64,000 bases of DNA from Corynebacterium glaucum (GTDB lineage Bacteria > Actinomycetota > Actinomycetes > Mycobacteriales > Mycobacteriaceae): the NCBI RefSeq assembly GCF_030408855.1, contig NZ_CP047358.1, positions 248,001 to 312,000 of the forward strand, given 5' to 3'. Positions 1 to 9,467 of the stretch are shown here, one piece after another (the stretch's first letter is position 1; each line of letters starts with the position of its first letter). Below the pieces are notes generated by a model, which saw nothing but the letters and a program-made list of their open reading frames with translations, was not told the DNA's origin and searched no databases. A program made the position numbers and the translations under genes.

Positions 1-3000
1 TGCCTCTCGCCCGAGAGCAGGATTGTGGTGCTGCTTGATTCACGCATCGCCTGGAGGAACGAGTCGTAGCTCGCTCGAGCATATCCGGCAGAGCGGCGCG
101 CAGTGATGATGTGCAACCCGAGATCTGCCGCTTGACCGAGAAACGGGACAAGGTGCTTCAGAGGGTTCGCGCTGCCTTCAAGAGTTTCATAGTTGTCGAT
201 AACGCAATAGATTTCTGGCCCAGTCCACCAAGAGCGATCCCGCAGTTGCTCCACAGTGATGTCTTTCGCAGGCAAGCGCCGCGTGAGCTCCGCTGCAATG
301 CCCTTCGCCAACGTCTCACATCCCTCGCGGGTTGCCGCAAATCCACCGAGGAACTCTTGAGGCACCGCGTCGAGGAGACCGCGCCGCAAATCCCACACCC
401 CGATCATGAGGTCGCCTTGCTGCCTACCCAAGGTGATTTCTTTAATGTAGGTCTCTAATGCACTCGTCTTGCCCGATTGCTGCTCTCCTGCGAGCAAGAC
501 AAGGCGATCATCCTTTTCGCAATCAAGCGTCGCAGGTCCCAGCGTTGTTTCTGTGAGGCCGAATCGCACAGGTGGCACGGATTTGAACCGGCGTCGAATT
601 TCGGTGAGCGTCACCGATTCCGGCAGCATTCTGACCTGGGGCGCCCCGGGTGCGGTCCAAGAGCCAGAGATTGCAGCGACGGTTTCTTGCGCAGAGGTCT
701 CTGACACGACTCCGGGCACACGCTCTAAATGCGGTACCGCGATTTGGCTATAGAGACCATCGGCGGTAGCCACCCGTCCGGTTGGGAGGTCTTTCAGCCC
801 CTCCGACACTTTCTTGCCCACAGCTGAGTCAATCGGATCGTTCAACCTCAACTCCAAGCGGGTACCGATCACCGCCTGCAGTGGCAGGCGAAAATCGGCC
901 CATCGACCGGTGAGGAAAATGACGTGGATGCCATACGCTAATCCTCGCTGCGCAATGTCGCCCACCTGTTCCGCCAGGTCCTCATGGTCCTTTCGCAACG
1001 TCGACCAGCCATCAATGGCGAGCACGATGTCCGGGGCGGACAAATTCGAAAGCAGGCCACTTTTGTGAAGGCTACGGAGCTCCTGGACGTTGGAGATGTG
1101 GTTGGCAGAGAATAGCTGCTCTCGTTCGGCGAGGAACATGCCCATCTCGGCGACGGTGCGACGCACCTTATTTTCGTCGAAACGCGTTGCCACCGTACCA
1201 ACATGGGGGAGTTCTTCGAGGTACGACAATCCAGAACCGGACATGTCGATGAGATAGAAGTTCACTTCCCGCGGCGTGTGGGTGAGTGCGGCGGCGGTGA
1301 CCAAGCTGCGAAGCGCGGTGGTTTTGCCTGACTGTGGAGCGCCCATGATTGCAAGATTGCCCCCGGAGCCGGAAAGATCCAGGGCCAACGGGCCTTGCCA
1401 CTGGTCTAACGGCTTATCCTTCAATCCGATCGGAAACACCATTTGGCCCTGCTGCGCCGCGCTCAGCCCCCGCTTAGATGACAACGCCACCGGCCCTACC
1501 GCGCTTTCCAACGGCAACGTGGCAGGCAGCGGTGGAAGCCAGATCTGTCGGGTTTTCTCTGCCGCTGGAGTGAGACGGCCGACAACCAACTCAAGCGTGG
1601 TCTGGGTCCGCTCATCTGTCGCATTGCGGGCCGCATTGCGCTGCTCCACCACATTGGAATGTGCAGCTTGACGGTCGCGCAGCCAATCTTCGGTGGTGTT
1701 CGCCAGATGCAATGGCATTGGCACTGGAGGCAGTTCGAGCTCGTGAGCGCGCTCGATAGCTTCGTACGGCCCTGAAACGTAAGCAGATTTGAAGCGATCA
1801 AATATGTCTGGGTCAACTTTCAGGAACCCCGAGCCGGGGATCGGTGGCAGCTCGTGGGCATCGGTCGTGCCGATCGCGGCGCGCGACTCCTGCGCTGAGA
1901 AGGTGCGCAAACCGATGCGGTAGGACAGATACGACTCGAGCCCGCGTAAACGGCCCTCCTCCAGGCGTTGGGAGGCGAGCAACAAGTGCACCCCGATGGA
2001 GCGTCCGATGCGTCCGATTTGGACAAAGAGATCGATGAACTCCGGCTTCGCTGCAAGCAACTCACCGAACTCATCGATCACCACAAAGAGCACTGGCAGG
2101 GGATCATCCACCTTGCCCTCGGCGCGCAGCGCATTGTACTCAGAGACGTTTGCGAGATTTCCCGCCTGTTGGAGGACACGTTGACGTCGTTGAATCTCGC
2201 CGAGAATGGAATCGTGGAGGCGATCAACAAGACCGGCTGCGTCTTCGAGGTTGTCGACGATTGCCGCGGTGTGCGGCAGCGGTTCGAGCCCGGCGAAGGT
2301 GGCACCACCTTTGAAGTCCACGAGAACAAGCGAGAGCTGGTCCGGCGGGTGGCAAATCACCTGCGCGAGGACAAGGGTGCGCAAGACTTCGGATTTGCCC
2401 GAACCGGTCGCACCGACGCAAAGCCCGTGCGGCCCCATGCCGGACTTGGCCGATTCTTTAATGTCCAGCTCAACTGGTTCTCCGTCAGCGCCAATACCAA
2501 ATGGGACGTTGAGGAAGTCCCGCTCCGGTCGAGCTGCCCACGCCTGGGCAATGTCATAAGTGGCGAAGTTGCCGATGCCGAGCATGTCGTCGAGCGCAAT
2601 CGTGCGCTCCAAGGTGGAATTAGGGGCCGCGTCTTCCACCAGACGCAAGGGGGAAACGCTGCGGGCGATCGATTCCGTGATCGCCGGTGTGACCTCATCG
2701 AGGGTGCCGCGGTCCCCACCATAGAGGACGCGCTCAGCGTAGCCCTTTTCACCCTCGGCGGGTTCACGGATTTCACCACGGTCAAGCAGCTGCACGTGAA
2801 ATGAACGATCCTTCCCTAACAGCACTCGCACGTCGACGTGAGTGGGCTCTAAATGCTGCACGGTGGAAGTCGCTATCACGCTGACTCGCGCCGCGTGGAG
2901 GGAGCGAATCGTGCTGGCACTGTCACTGATGAATCGGCCGTGCGGACTATCCATGTTCACAACCACCAGCAGGTGCGGTCGGTCTAGCTCAGTGAGTTGA

Positions 3001-3911
3001 TACCGGGAGCGCTCTTTCAATTCCGCGGCGCGTTCATCGAGCTCGCTGAGCAATTCCGCCGCACTTGATTCGTCATAAGAGACGTTGCGCTTGCCTATGG
3101 GCCCGTCGAACTGATCGGGGGAAAGCAGGTGGGGAAACCACACCGCCCATCCATCGCTGTGATCCGCAGTCGGCAGCGCCAAGTGAAAACGCAAGTCGTC
3201 CGGGGCGTGAAATACTGCAGCCTGAGCCAACATTGCGCGCACCGCCTCAGCCGTTAACTCAGGGTCACCGACAAGTGAAACTACCCCGCGCGCTGGAATG
3301 GCAATAGGCAGGCCGTCAATGGTGCTCGTGCGGCGCATCATGCGATCCAAATGCGCCTGCGCAATCGGCTCCGGCACCTGCATCGGGTTCGAAGATGCTG
3401 GCACCTCGATGCCACGCGCCAGTTTGCCAACCCCCGTGCCAATGCGAGTGACCAAGAAGTCTTCATCACCTTTTCGACGCTCCCAGAGCCGATACGGGTC
3501 ACGGGTGACGTCGATAAGCGAGCGTGGATGCGGGTGCCGAGTCAATGCCTCGACCTGCTGCTGACCTGCTACCTCACGGACCTCTTCCTCCAACTCGGTG
3601 AGGTGCTCCAAAAATCGCGTCCGCTCCTCCTCAGCCTGGCGGCGTGACCCTGTGCGCTGCCGAATGAACATGCCCACCGCCCCAATGAGCACGGCAACGA
3701 ACATGATGCCCCCGATGACCATGCGAATCGGGTTGCCTGAAGACATCATCATGAGCACCATTCCCGTGCCCGCGACCAACGGCATAACCAGCGTCATCAC
3801 ACTACCGCCGGAGCGTGCACGAATCATGGGTACCTGCGCCACAGCAAGCGGTTTTTCTTCCGGGATGGTGCGGTGTAGCCGCGCCGGGCGGTGAACAATG
3901 CGGGTGCTCAT
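1..3911 (-). CDS. eccC: Type VII secretion FtsK/SpoIIIE ATPase EccC (C-terminus cut by window edge)
   Basis: This is the motor ATPase of the ESX secretion system, anchored in the inner membrane. About 1303 codons are visible and the frame is open to base 1, so only a short C-terminal piece is missing. Two membrane segments lie at about residues 38-56 and 62-83. Three ATPase domains follow, with P-loops GATGSGKSE (near residue 500), GAPQSGKTT (near 857) and GEQQSGKTS (near 1142). The first domain has an acidic Walker B reading VVIDEFGELL. The start ATG at 3911 sits 8 nt behind a TAGGAT box. It diverges from eccD across 83 bp. Family and role are established knowledge; EccB, MycP and the Esx substrates would be expected to the left of the window. 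Confidence 0.95.
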   Translation of the reverse strand, partial: MSTRIVHRPARLHRTIPEEKPLAVAQVPMIRARSGGSVMTLVMPLVAGTGMVLMMMSSGNPIRMVIGGIMFVAVLIGAVGMFIRQRTGSRRQAEEERTRFLEHLTELEEEVREVAGQQQVEALTRHPHPRSLIDVTRDPYRLWERRKGDEDFLVTRIGTGVGKLARGIEVPASSNPMQVPEPIAQAHLDRMMRRTSTIDGLPIAIPARGVVSLVGDPELTAEAVRAMLAQAAVFHAPDDLRFHLALPTADHSDGWAVWFPHLLSPDQFDGPIGKRNVSYDESSAAELLSELDERAAELKERSRYQLTELDRPHLLVVVNMDSPHGRFISDSASTIRSLHAARVSVIATSTVQHLEPTHVDVRVLLGKDRSFHVQLLDRGEIREPAEGEKGYAERVLYGGDRGTLDEVTPAITESIARSVSPLRLVEDAAPNSTLERTIALDDMLGIGNFATYDIAQAWAARPERDFLNVPFGIGADGEPVELDIKESAKSGMGPHGLCVGATGSGKSEVLRTLVLAQVICHPPDQLSLVLVDFKGGATFAGLEPLPHTAAIVDNLEDAAGLVDRLHDSILGEIQRRQRVLQQAGNLANVSEYNALRAEGKVDDPLPVLFVVIDEFGELLAAKPEFIDLFVQIGRIGRSIGVHLLLASQRLEEGRLRGLESYLSYRIGLRTFSAQESRAAIGTTDAHELPPIPGSGFLKVDPDIFDRFKSAYVSGPYEAIERAHELELPPVPMPLHLANTTEDWLRDRQAAHSNVVEQRNAARNATDERTQTTLELVVGRLTPAAEKTRQIWLPPLPATLPLESAVGPVALSSKRGLSAAQQGQMVFPIGLKDKPLDQWQGPLALDLSGSGGNLAIMGAPQSGKTTALRSLVTAAALTHTPREVNFYLIDMSGSGLSYLEELPHVGTVATRFDENKVRRTVAEMGMFLAEREQLFSANHISNVQELRSLHKSGLLSNLSAPDIVLAIDGWSTLRKDHEDLAEQVGDIAQRGLAYGIHVIFLTGRWADFRLPLQAVIGTRLELRLNDPIDSAVGKKVSEGLKDLPTGRVATADGLYSQIAVPHLERVPGVVSETSAQETVAAISGSWTAPGAPQVRMLPESVTLTEIRRRFKSVPPVRFGLTETTLGPATLDCEKDDRLVLLAGEQQSGKTSALETYIKEITLGRQQGDLMIGVWDLRRGLLDAVPQEFLGGFAATREGCETLAKGIAAELTRRLPAKDITVEQLRDRSWWTGPEIYCVIDNYETLEGSANPLKHLVPFLGQAADLGLHIITARRSAGYARASYDSFLQAMRESSSTTILLSGER

Positions 3912-3919
3912 GGGCACTA

Positions 3920-3925
3920 ATCCTA
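3920..3925 (-). promoter_or_regulatory. Predicted -10 box of eccC (TAGGAT)
   Basis: TAGGAT on the minus strand ends 8 nt before the eccC ATG. This spacing implies a leaderless transcript. No convincing -35 was seen. Confidence 0.45.
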
Positions 3926-3994
3926 AGCCACGGTAAGAATTGACTAAGAGGCACTTCGCGGTCGCATCAGGGCGGGTATGAAACGATAGGGGGC

Positions 3995-5449
3995 ATGAGC
4001 GACACCTTCGTCCGCGTGAGCGTTTTCTACGCAGACCGGCAACTTGACGTGAGTTTGCCCATGGGTCGTCCCGCGGTGGACATCGTGGGTGACGTTGTTG
4101 ATCTGTTCAACCACGATGCAGCCAGCAATGATTCAGGGGATCCGCAGAAGGCAATTTCGACGACGGATACCCACACGTGGGTGCTCTCAACCAGCAAGGT
4201 CGGCACCATCGAGCCGCATGCCACCTTGGCGGAATATGGAATCCAGGACGGCGACAGGTTGCATCTCACGCGGCGGGAAGAGGCCGCGCACACGCCTTTC
4301 GTGGACGATGCGATCGCAGAGGTGCGGGCGACGATCGACGCGGCGCAGTGGGGATGGTCGGGCAGCATGCGCTCGAGCAGCGCACTTGCAACATTTGTTG
4401 CGGGTTTGGCCGCAGCTGGCGCTATTGCTGCAGCCGGAATCTGGAACGCAACACTGCCGCTAGATGCTACCCAGTGGATCCAAATATGCATCGTGGTTGC
4501 AACCGCAGCGATTGGGCTCGGCATGGCATTGTGGCGCAAGCACGAATGGATGCGCTATCTGGGCTACGCCGTGCCCGCCACCACTGTGCTCCTCACCCGC
4601 GTGTTTTTGGCGCAGCTGCCGCTGGAACAGTCAGTGCCTTGGACGGTTGCCGCGGTGGCGTTGAGTACGGCAATAGCGGTGTGGGCTGCGGGGCGGAATG
4701 AACCAGCAAGTGGGACGGCAGGTATCACCGCCGCTCTTGGCGTTGCGGCGGGGGCCGCACTGGTAGCTGGCGGAACCATGCTGGGCGCGAATATCTTTGC
4801 CATCTTCGCGTGGTCGGCGTGGTTGCCCGTTTTCCTCCTGCTTGCTGCGCCCACGATGGGGCTAAATGCAACTGGCCTTCCAGCCCTGATTCGGCAAAAC
4901 GACACAGGTGACCCGGTTGCCCGTGAAACGATTCGTGTGCACGCGCGTCGCGCTGAGGCAGTGAGTCGCGGAGTCGCATGGGCTGCTGCCGGGCTCGCCC
5001 TCGCCGCGGCGGCTTGCTTGTCCGCGAGCCCGGTGTGGCAGCACGGTCTCATTGTGCTGCTGCTGACGGCAGCGGTTCTGCTGCGACAGAACGGCTTTGC
5101 CGACGCTCGAGCTGTGGGGGTGCTCTCGTTCGTCGGCGTTGTTTCCCTGGCTTTAGTAGCTGGCTCGTTTGTCCGTTGGTACCGCAACGATTGGCACCCG
5201 TTGGCGCAGCCGACCGTTTGGTGGGCGCCCACGCAATCCTCGGAGCCGTGGATATGGGGCGCGGCGATCTTGACGTTGGCTGTGGCGCTACTAGTCATGT
5301 TGGCTCTGCAACTGCGTGAGCGCGATGAGGTACAAGCAGCCCGCGCTGCACGGGTAATTAACACCGTTGATGTCTTGGTGTGCCTGGCGGTGATCCCGGG
5401 AATACTCGCTGCGCAAGGGCTGTATCAGTACTACTGGGCGACAACATAG
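3995..5449 (+). CDS. eccD: Type VII secretion integral membrane protein EccD
   Basis: EccD forms the membrane pore scaffold of the ESX system. The 484-residue protein has the family layout: an N-terminal ubiquitin/YukD-like domain (about residues 1-95), a linker, then about eleven hydrophobic segments from residue 130 to the C-terminus. A purine-rich GATAGGGG lies just upstream of the ATG. Pairing with divergent eccC supports the call. Length fits the EccD family. Confidence 0.93.
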   Translation: MSDTFVRVSVFYADRQLDVSLPMGRPAVDIVGDVVDLFNHDAASNDSGDPQKAISTTDTHTWVLSTSKVGTIEPHATLAEYGIQDGDRLHLTRREEAAHTPFVDDAIAEVRATIDAAQWGWSGSMRSSSALATFVAGLAAAGAIAAAGIWNATLPLDATQWIQICIVVATAAIGLGMALWRKHEWMRYLGYAVPATTVLLTRVFLAQLPLEQSVPWTVAAVALSTAIAVWAAGRNEPASGTAGITAALGVAAGAALVAGGTMLGANIFAIFAWSAWLPVFLLLAAPTMGLNATGLPALIRQNDTGDPVARETIRVHARRAEAVSRGVAWAAAGLALAAAACLSASPVWQHGLIVLLLTAAVLLRQNGFADARAVGVLSFVGVVSLALVAGSFVRWYRNDWHPLAQPTVWWAPTQSSEPWIWGAAILTLAVALLVMLALQLRERDEVQAARAARVINTVDVLVCLAVIPGILAAQGLYQYYWATT

Positions 5450-5462
5450 CCGGGTTTGATTC

Positions 5463-6251
5463 TTACTTGACTCCCGGTCTCTGCTCAGGATAAAGGCGTG
5501 TGAGTAAGCGGTTGTACTGAATAACCGCGACTGGGTCAGTTGGCAATGTGACACGGTCGCGCGCGGTCGTCGACGCTTTAGGGGAGGGTAGCGTCAGTGT
5601 GTCAGGTGCATCGGAGTCGCTGGGAGTAGCGCCGACCTTGACCACGCTTACCCGACCCTGACGCGCAGCATCGCTGAGATGATGGCCGCGTTGGTAGAGC
5701 CACGCGTGGTCGGTGTGGAATTTATCCGCCAGCAGCAAGACATGGGTGGCCATGGAAGTGCCGGTAGCAATCACGTCGCTACCGCAGGTGAATGGCAAAT
5801 CAATCACCGCCACGGGCCACCGGTGCGCCGCTCGGCGTACCGCTGAAAGGAGCGTCTCCGGTTCGAGGGGCTGCGGGAAGCGGCGCGAAGTACTCAGGAG
5901 AACGGTGCTACCTGCGGTGTCAGCGTGAGTCTCGATTGTGGTGCGGCGTAGCCCCCATCCGGGCAATGTGGTCAGCCCCTCGAGGTCGCCACCGTCGCCT
6001 GCGCCAAGTGGACCGCGCAATGGCTGATTGAGACCATCGGCGTCGATAGCGACTACCGGAAGGCGGATTGCGGCGCTGAGCACGTTTGCGACGACTGCTG
6101 TGGTGGGAGTAGTCAGCATCTGCTCGCTCAGCGAGGCGACAGCAATAATCGCCGGGCGATCCGTATCTTGCGGGCTTTTGCGCTGGGACTGCGCCACTGC
6201 GTTCGACCATACGAGGCGACGCGGAACCGCAAGAAGGGAAGATAAACCCAA
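5463..6251 (-). CDS. ParA/MinD-like protein lacking a Walker A motif
   Basis: This 262-residue protein starts at TTG 6251 and converges with eccD. It has the layout of the partner ParA-like proteins found in ESX loci: a beta strand IIAVASLSEQML where a P-loop would be expected, a later hydrophobic strand ending in Asp (VAVIDLPF) like Walker B, and a strand THVLLLADKF. The G-x-x-x-x-GKS/T motif is absent, so ATP hydrolysis is unlikely. It is transcribed away from the P-loop-containing MinD-like gene at 6382. The family assignment is inferred from fold pattern and context. Confidence 0.6.
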   Translation of the reverse strand: MGLSSLLAVPRRLVWSNAVAQSQRKSPQDTDRPAIIAVASLSEQMLTTPTTAVVANVLSAAIRLPVVAIDADGLNQPLRGPLGAGDGGDLEGLTTLPGWGLRRTTIETHADTAGSTVLLSTSRRFPQPLEPETLLSAVRRAAHRWPVAVIDLPFTCGSDVIATGTSMATHVLLLADKFHTDHAWLYQRGHHLSDAARQGRVSVVKVGATPSDSDAPDTLTLPSPKASTTARDRVTLPTDPVAVIQYNRLLTRLYPEQRPGVK

Positions 6252-6381
6252 GTGTCAGTCACCGCCTAAGACTCGACATCCGGACAACCGGCGTTACCAT
6301 TATCTTTCTGAGACTATTTTAAGGATACCTTCGCCTCTCTGTTACCCACGAGGAGGCGGAAAGACTTCGAAGGAGCCCCAG

Positions 6382-8004
6382 ATGACTAACCGTGATGATT
6401 CCAACCCGCACCTTCCTTCATGGCTGCAGGTGCAGCCTTCAAACACACCTGGGGTTTCCAATCCGAGCCAGGCCGGGGAGGGGACAAATTCGAACGAGTT
6501 CTCTCGGCCAGATTCGCCAGCTTACGGCGGTACAGAGTCGCCGGCGTCGCGAGAGGTCGGCCAACCCGATCAGTCAGGTTTTGGATCCGCGACTGGGGGA
6601 GCTTGGCCGCAACGAGAGCAGCCACAGCGAGATCAACGGCGAAGCGATGTTGGGCGCCATGCGCAACAGGAAACCCATGAACCTCCTCGCTCGGCGAAGA
6701 ATTCAAACGTGTGGTGGCGGCCAGAACAAGATGCTCCTTTAGACACGTCGGAAACGGGCAGCTCTGTTTGGGGGAGCCAACAACGCCCCGAAGGGAAGCG
6801 GCCTGACACTCCATCGCAGAACGACGCTGCGGCGCAGCGAGACGCACAGCCTGAACGACGCGCTGAACAACCGCAGCAGCCGGCCCTCCAAGACCCTCAA
6901 CAGCCTTCGCAGCCCTCGGGTGGCCCTTGGGTTGGTGCGCCACGTCCCGCTCAGCCTCAAGCGGGGCAGCCGAAGCAATCAGAGATGGGACAACAAATGG
7001 GCAGCAGTTTTGCCTCAGGTCACCCTGGGCCGAGTAATGGTCCCGCCGAGCCTCGTGAACAGGTCGATCTGCAGCCGCCTACGGCGCTTGGTCAGGACAA
7101 TCTGGTGAACCCCGTCAAGGCCGCGCCAAAGAAAGGGTGGCGCAAGATGGTGCACTCCATGTCAGCGGGAAAGGTTAACCCGGGTGGTTCCCGTACCGAG
7201 CTCGAAGAGGATCGGCTTCTGGAAGCTGTGCGGGCACCGCTGCGCGGGGATTACCGGATCGCCGTAATGTCACTGAAAGGCGGTGTGGGAAAAACCACCA
7301 CCACCGTGGCATTAGGAGGAGTATTCGCAAAAGAACGCGGTGACCGCGTCATTGCAATCGATGCCAACCCGGATCTCGGTACCTTGGCACAACGCGCCGC
7401 CGCACCTGGCCCTGCCACAATCCGTGATCTATTGAACGCAGGTGACACCTCGCGCTACCCCCAGGTTCGCGCGTTCACCAACCAAGCCACCTCTCGTCTG
7501 GAGGTGATTGGAAGTGAGCGCGACCCGGCTGTCTCGGAGGCGTTTAGCGAACTGGACTACCGGCGTGCAATCGACATTCTCCAGCACCACTACAACGTGA
7601 TCTTGACCGATTGCGGCACGGGGTTGATGCACTCGGCCATGTCGGGAGTTCTGGATCTTGCAAACTCGCTAGTGCTGGTAACTTCACCTGCTCTTGACGG
7701 TGCACAATCTGCCTCGGCGACGTTGGATTGGCTCACAATGCACGGGTATGACCAGCTTGCAGCAAACTCAGTTGTGGTGGTTTCATCCTCTGCGCCGGGC
7801 AAGCCGACCGTGGATCTTGACCAACTGATTGAGCATTTCCGCGCGCGCACCCGCGCAGTTCACGTGATTCCGTATGACCGCCACCTGGCTGAAGGAGCGG
7901 TGGTGGATATCGATCTGCTAGCGCGCCCCACCTTGACTGCATACCGCCAGCTGGCTGCCACTGTGGCGGAGGACTTTGGGTCGTGGCATAGGCATGCGAA
8001 GTGA
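6382..8004 (+). CDS. MinD/ParA-like ATPase with disordered Pro/Gln-rich N-terminus (EspI-like)
   Basis: This ESX-associated ATPase has 540 residues if it starts at ATG 6382, which has AAGGAG 6 nt upstream; an open frame extends further upstream but has no comparable ribosome site. Residues 1 to about 260 are low complexity and rich in Gln, Pro, Ser and Glu. The C-terminal half is a MinD/ParA domain with the deviant Walker A KGGVGKTTTT and a switch strand VILTDCGTG. The layout resembles mycobacterial EspI, a regulator of ESX-1 under low ATP. That function is inference. Its last bases overlap the next gene. Confidence 0.8.
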   Translation: MTNRDDSNPHLPSWLQVQPSNTPGVSNPSQAGEGTNSNEFSRPDSPAYGGTESPASREVGQPDQSGFGSATGGAWPQREQPQRDQRRSDVGRHAQQETHEPPRSAKNSNVWWRPEQDAPLDTSETGSSVWGSQQRPEGKRPDTPSQNDAAAQRDAQPERRAEQPQQPALQDPQQPSQPSGGPWVGAPRPAQPQAGQPKQSEMGQQMGSSFASGHPGPSNGPAEPREQVDLQPPTALGQDNLVNPVKAAPKKGWRKMVHSMSAGKVNPGGSRTELEEDRLLEAVRAPLRGDYRIAVMSLKGGVGKTTTTVALGGVFAKERGDRVIAIDANPDLGTLAQRAAAPGPATIRDLLNAGDTSRYPQVRAFTNQATSRLEVIGSERDPAVSEAFSELDYRRAIDILQHHYNVILTDCGTGLMHSAMSGVLDLANSLVLVTSPALDGAQSASATLDWLTMHGYDQLAANSVVVVSSSAPGKPTVDLDQLIEHFRARTRAVHVIPYDRHLAEGAVVDIDLLARPTLTAYRQLAATVAEDFGSWHRHAK

Positions 8005-8647
8005 TCGCCGGGTACTTACCAGCTTCGCGCTCGTAGCTACAGTGCCCCTTCTGGGGTGCGCGCCGCGCTTGGAGCCGCCTGAGCCACAACGGTTTCCCCA
8101 GATCGAAGTGGTCGCGGATTGGTCCCGTCAACGCGCTGCACCATACGGCATTCCTGAACGCCAGTTGATGGCGTACGCCTACGCAGCTTTGCAGGTGGAG
8201 TCGCAGTCCGGATGCACGGTCGGATGGCCCACCATTGCTGCGATTGGGCAGGTCGCCTCGGATCACGGGCGGGTCGAAGGATCGGAGGTAGGTGAAGACG
8301 GTTTAACGACTGAAAAGCTTCGCGGCCTTGAAGTGATGCAGTTGCCGCCGATTGTGGTTTCGGACACTGATAGTGGTGCGACGGATGGCGATGATACCCA
8401 GGATGTTGCAGTCGGGCCGATGCAAATAATGCCGTCACGCTGGGAGCAGTTCGCGGCAAGCCCAGAGCCAGGGCGCACGCCTGACCCAGATAACATCGAC
8501 GATGCAGCGTTGACTGCCGCGCATATCTTGTGTGCGGCGGGGGACCCTTCGAACCCGGAGGGGTGGGATGAAGGAGTCAAGCGTTTCTTCTACAGTCCGG
8601 AGGCAGTCATGGAAGTTCACCGCGTGGCAAGCGAGCTTTCGAGGTAG
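7994..8647 (+). CDS. Transglycosylase-like lipoprotein with catalytic Glu replaced by Ala
   Basis: This is a secreted lipoprotein, with signal peptide and lipobox LLGC (Cys22). It resembles actinobacterial soluble lytic transglycosylases: it keeps GCTVGWPTIAAIGQ and the downstream VGPMQIMPSRWEQF. The family reads G-R-V-E-S-x-H-G at the active site. Here it is GQVASDHGR, so the catalytic glutamate is Ala88. It probably binds peptidoglycan or scaffolds the ESX channel without cutting. The ATG at 7994 overlaps the preceding gene by 11 bases; an in-frame upstream ATG at 7976 is less likely. Confidence 0.75.
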   Translation: MRSDRRVLTSFALVATVPLLGCAPRLEPPEPQRFPQIEVVADWSRQRAAPYGIPERQLMAYAYAALQVESQSGCTVGWPTIAAIGQVASDHGRVEGSEVGEDGLTTEKLRGLEVMQLPPIVVSDTDSGATDGDDTQDVAVGPMQIMPSRWEQFAASPEPGRTPDPDNIDDAALTAAHILCAAGDPSNPEGWDEGVKRFFYSPEAVMEVHRVASELSR

Positions 8648-8650
8648 ACC

Positions 8651-9085
8651 GTGAGCAAAGCTGGAGAGACGAAGTTGACTGAGCCTGGCCAACCGTGCGT
8701 GCGCGTCGAGGCAACTTGGATAGGTAAGGTTGCTGTCGGCATGTGCGCGGTAGCGTCATCAGCCTTCATATTGACTGGGTGTGGCGAGCCAGGGGCGGCT
8801 AAAGACGATGTAGTGGTCCAGCAGATCCCGCCATTGGGTGAGTTACCTCCGCTGCCCACGAGCTATTTCCCGCCGGAGGAAGAACCGACACCGGAAGTCG
8901 CACCGCAGCCAGCGCCACCCCCGGCCGCTCCCGCGCCGGTGGCCACACCTTTGCCTGCACCCGCCCCTCAGGCCCCAACAACTGCGCCAACAGTGACTGT
9001 GACACACGTTGAATCTCCGCCGGCGGCCCCGCAGCCTGGCCCTGTTGAAGAGGCAATCGCTGAGTTCATCCGAGATTTGACGTAG
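8651..9085 (+). CDS. Proline-rich lipoprotein of the ESX-linked group
   Basis: The frame opens with GTG 8651, only 3 bases after the previous stop, so it is probably co-transcribed. A hydrophobic stretch AVGMCAVASSAFILTGC ends in a lipobox (Cys44 with this start). The unusually long N-region suggests that a later start is possible. After the Cys the protein is dominated by Pro, Ala and Glu to about residue 120, then a short acidic tail. No enzyme domain was recognised. It is likely an envelope linker or spacer. Confidence 0.65.
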   Translation: MSKAGETKLTEPGQPCVRVEATWIGKVAVGMCAVASSAFILTGCGEPGAAKDDVVVQQIPPLGELPPLPTSYFPPEEEPTPEVAPQPAPPPAAPAPVATPLPAPAPQAPTTAPTVTVTHVESPPAAPQPGPVEEAIAEFIRDLT

Positions 9086-9114
9086 TACGAGTACAAGAAA
9101 GGGCTGAAGCTCCG

Positions 9115-9399
9115 ATGTCTGAGCCGAATGAAACGCAGTCTTCCACGCAAACCCACAACGAATCTGAAAATACGCGTCGGGTACCCACCCCGGCGGCGCG
9201 CAAGGATCCCCGCCTTGCTGTGCAGGCGGAAAAGCTGCGAATCGCTTCGCTTACCCAGGCCATCCGTTTTGGGGAGCAAGCATCGGGGGTAACTCCGCGG
9301 CGGGTAGGCATTCTGATTGGTTCTGCGGCGATCGGTGCCGTGCTGCTCGGTGGCACCATCGGTCTGTCCGCTCTGCTCCAGTGGTTGGAACGGCGATAA
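9115..9399 (+). CDS. Small single-pass membrane protein, unknown function
   Basis: This 94-residue protein has a polar N-terminus (about residues 1-62) and one hydrophobic segment near the C-terminus (RVGILIGSAAIGAVLLGG onward), ending WLERR. It sits last in the ESX-linked row and just before mshA. Function is not recognised. An upstream GAAAGGGC could serve as ribosome site. Confidence 0.6.
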   Translation: MSEPNETQSSTQTHNESENTRRVPTPAARKDPRLAVQAEKLRIASLTQAIRFGEQASGVTPRRVGILIGSAAIGAVLLGGTIGLSALLQWLERR

Positions 9400-9455
9400 C
9401 CCATAACCCATAACCAAAGCCCCGTCAGACGCGCAGCGTCCTCGACCAACCGCGC

Positions 9456-9461
9456 TACCCT
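9456..9461 (+). promoter_or_regulatory. Predicted -10 box of mshA (TACCCT)
   Basis: TACCCT ends 6 nt before the mshA ATG, consistent with leaderless transcription. Confidence 0.35.
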
Positions 9462-9467
9462 TTCTCT

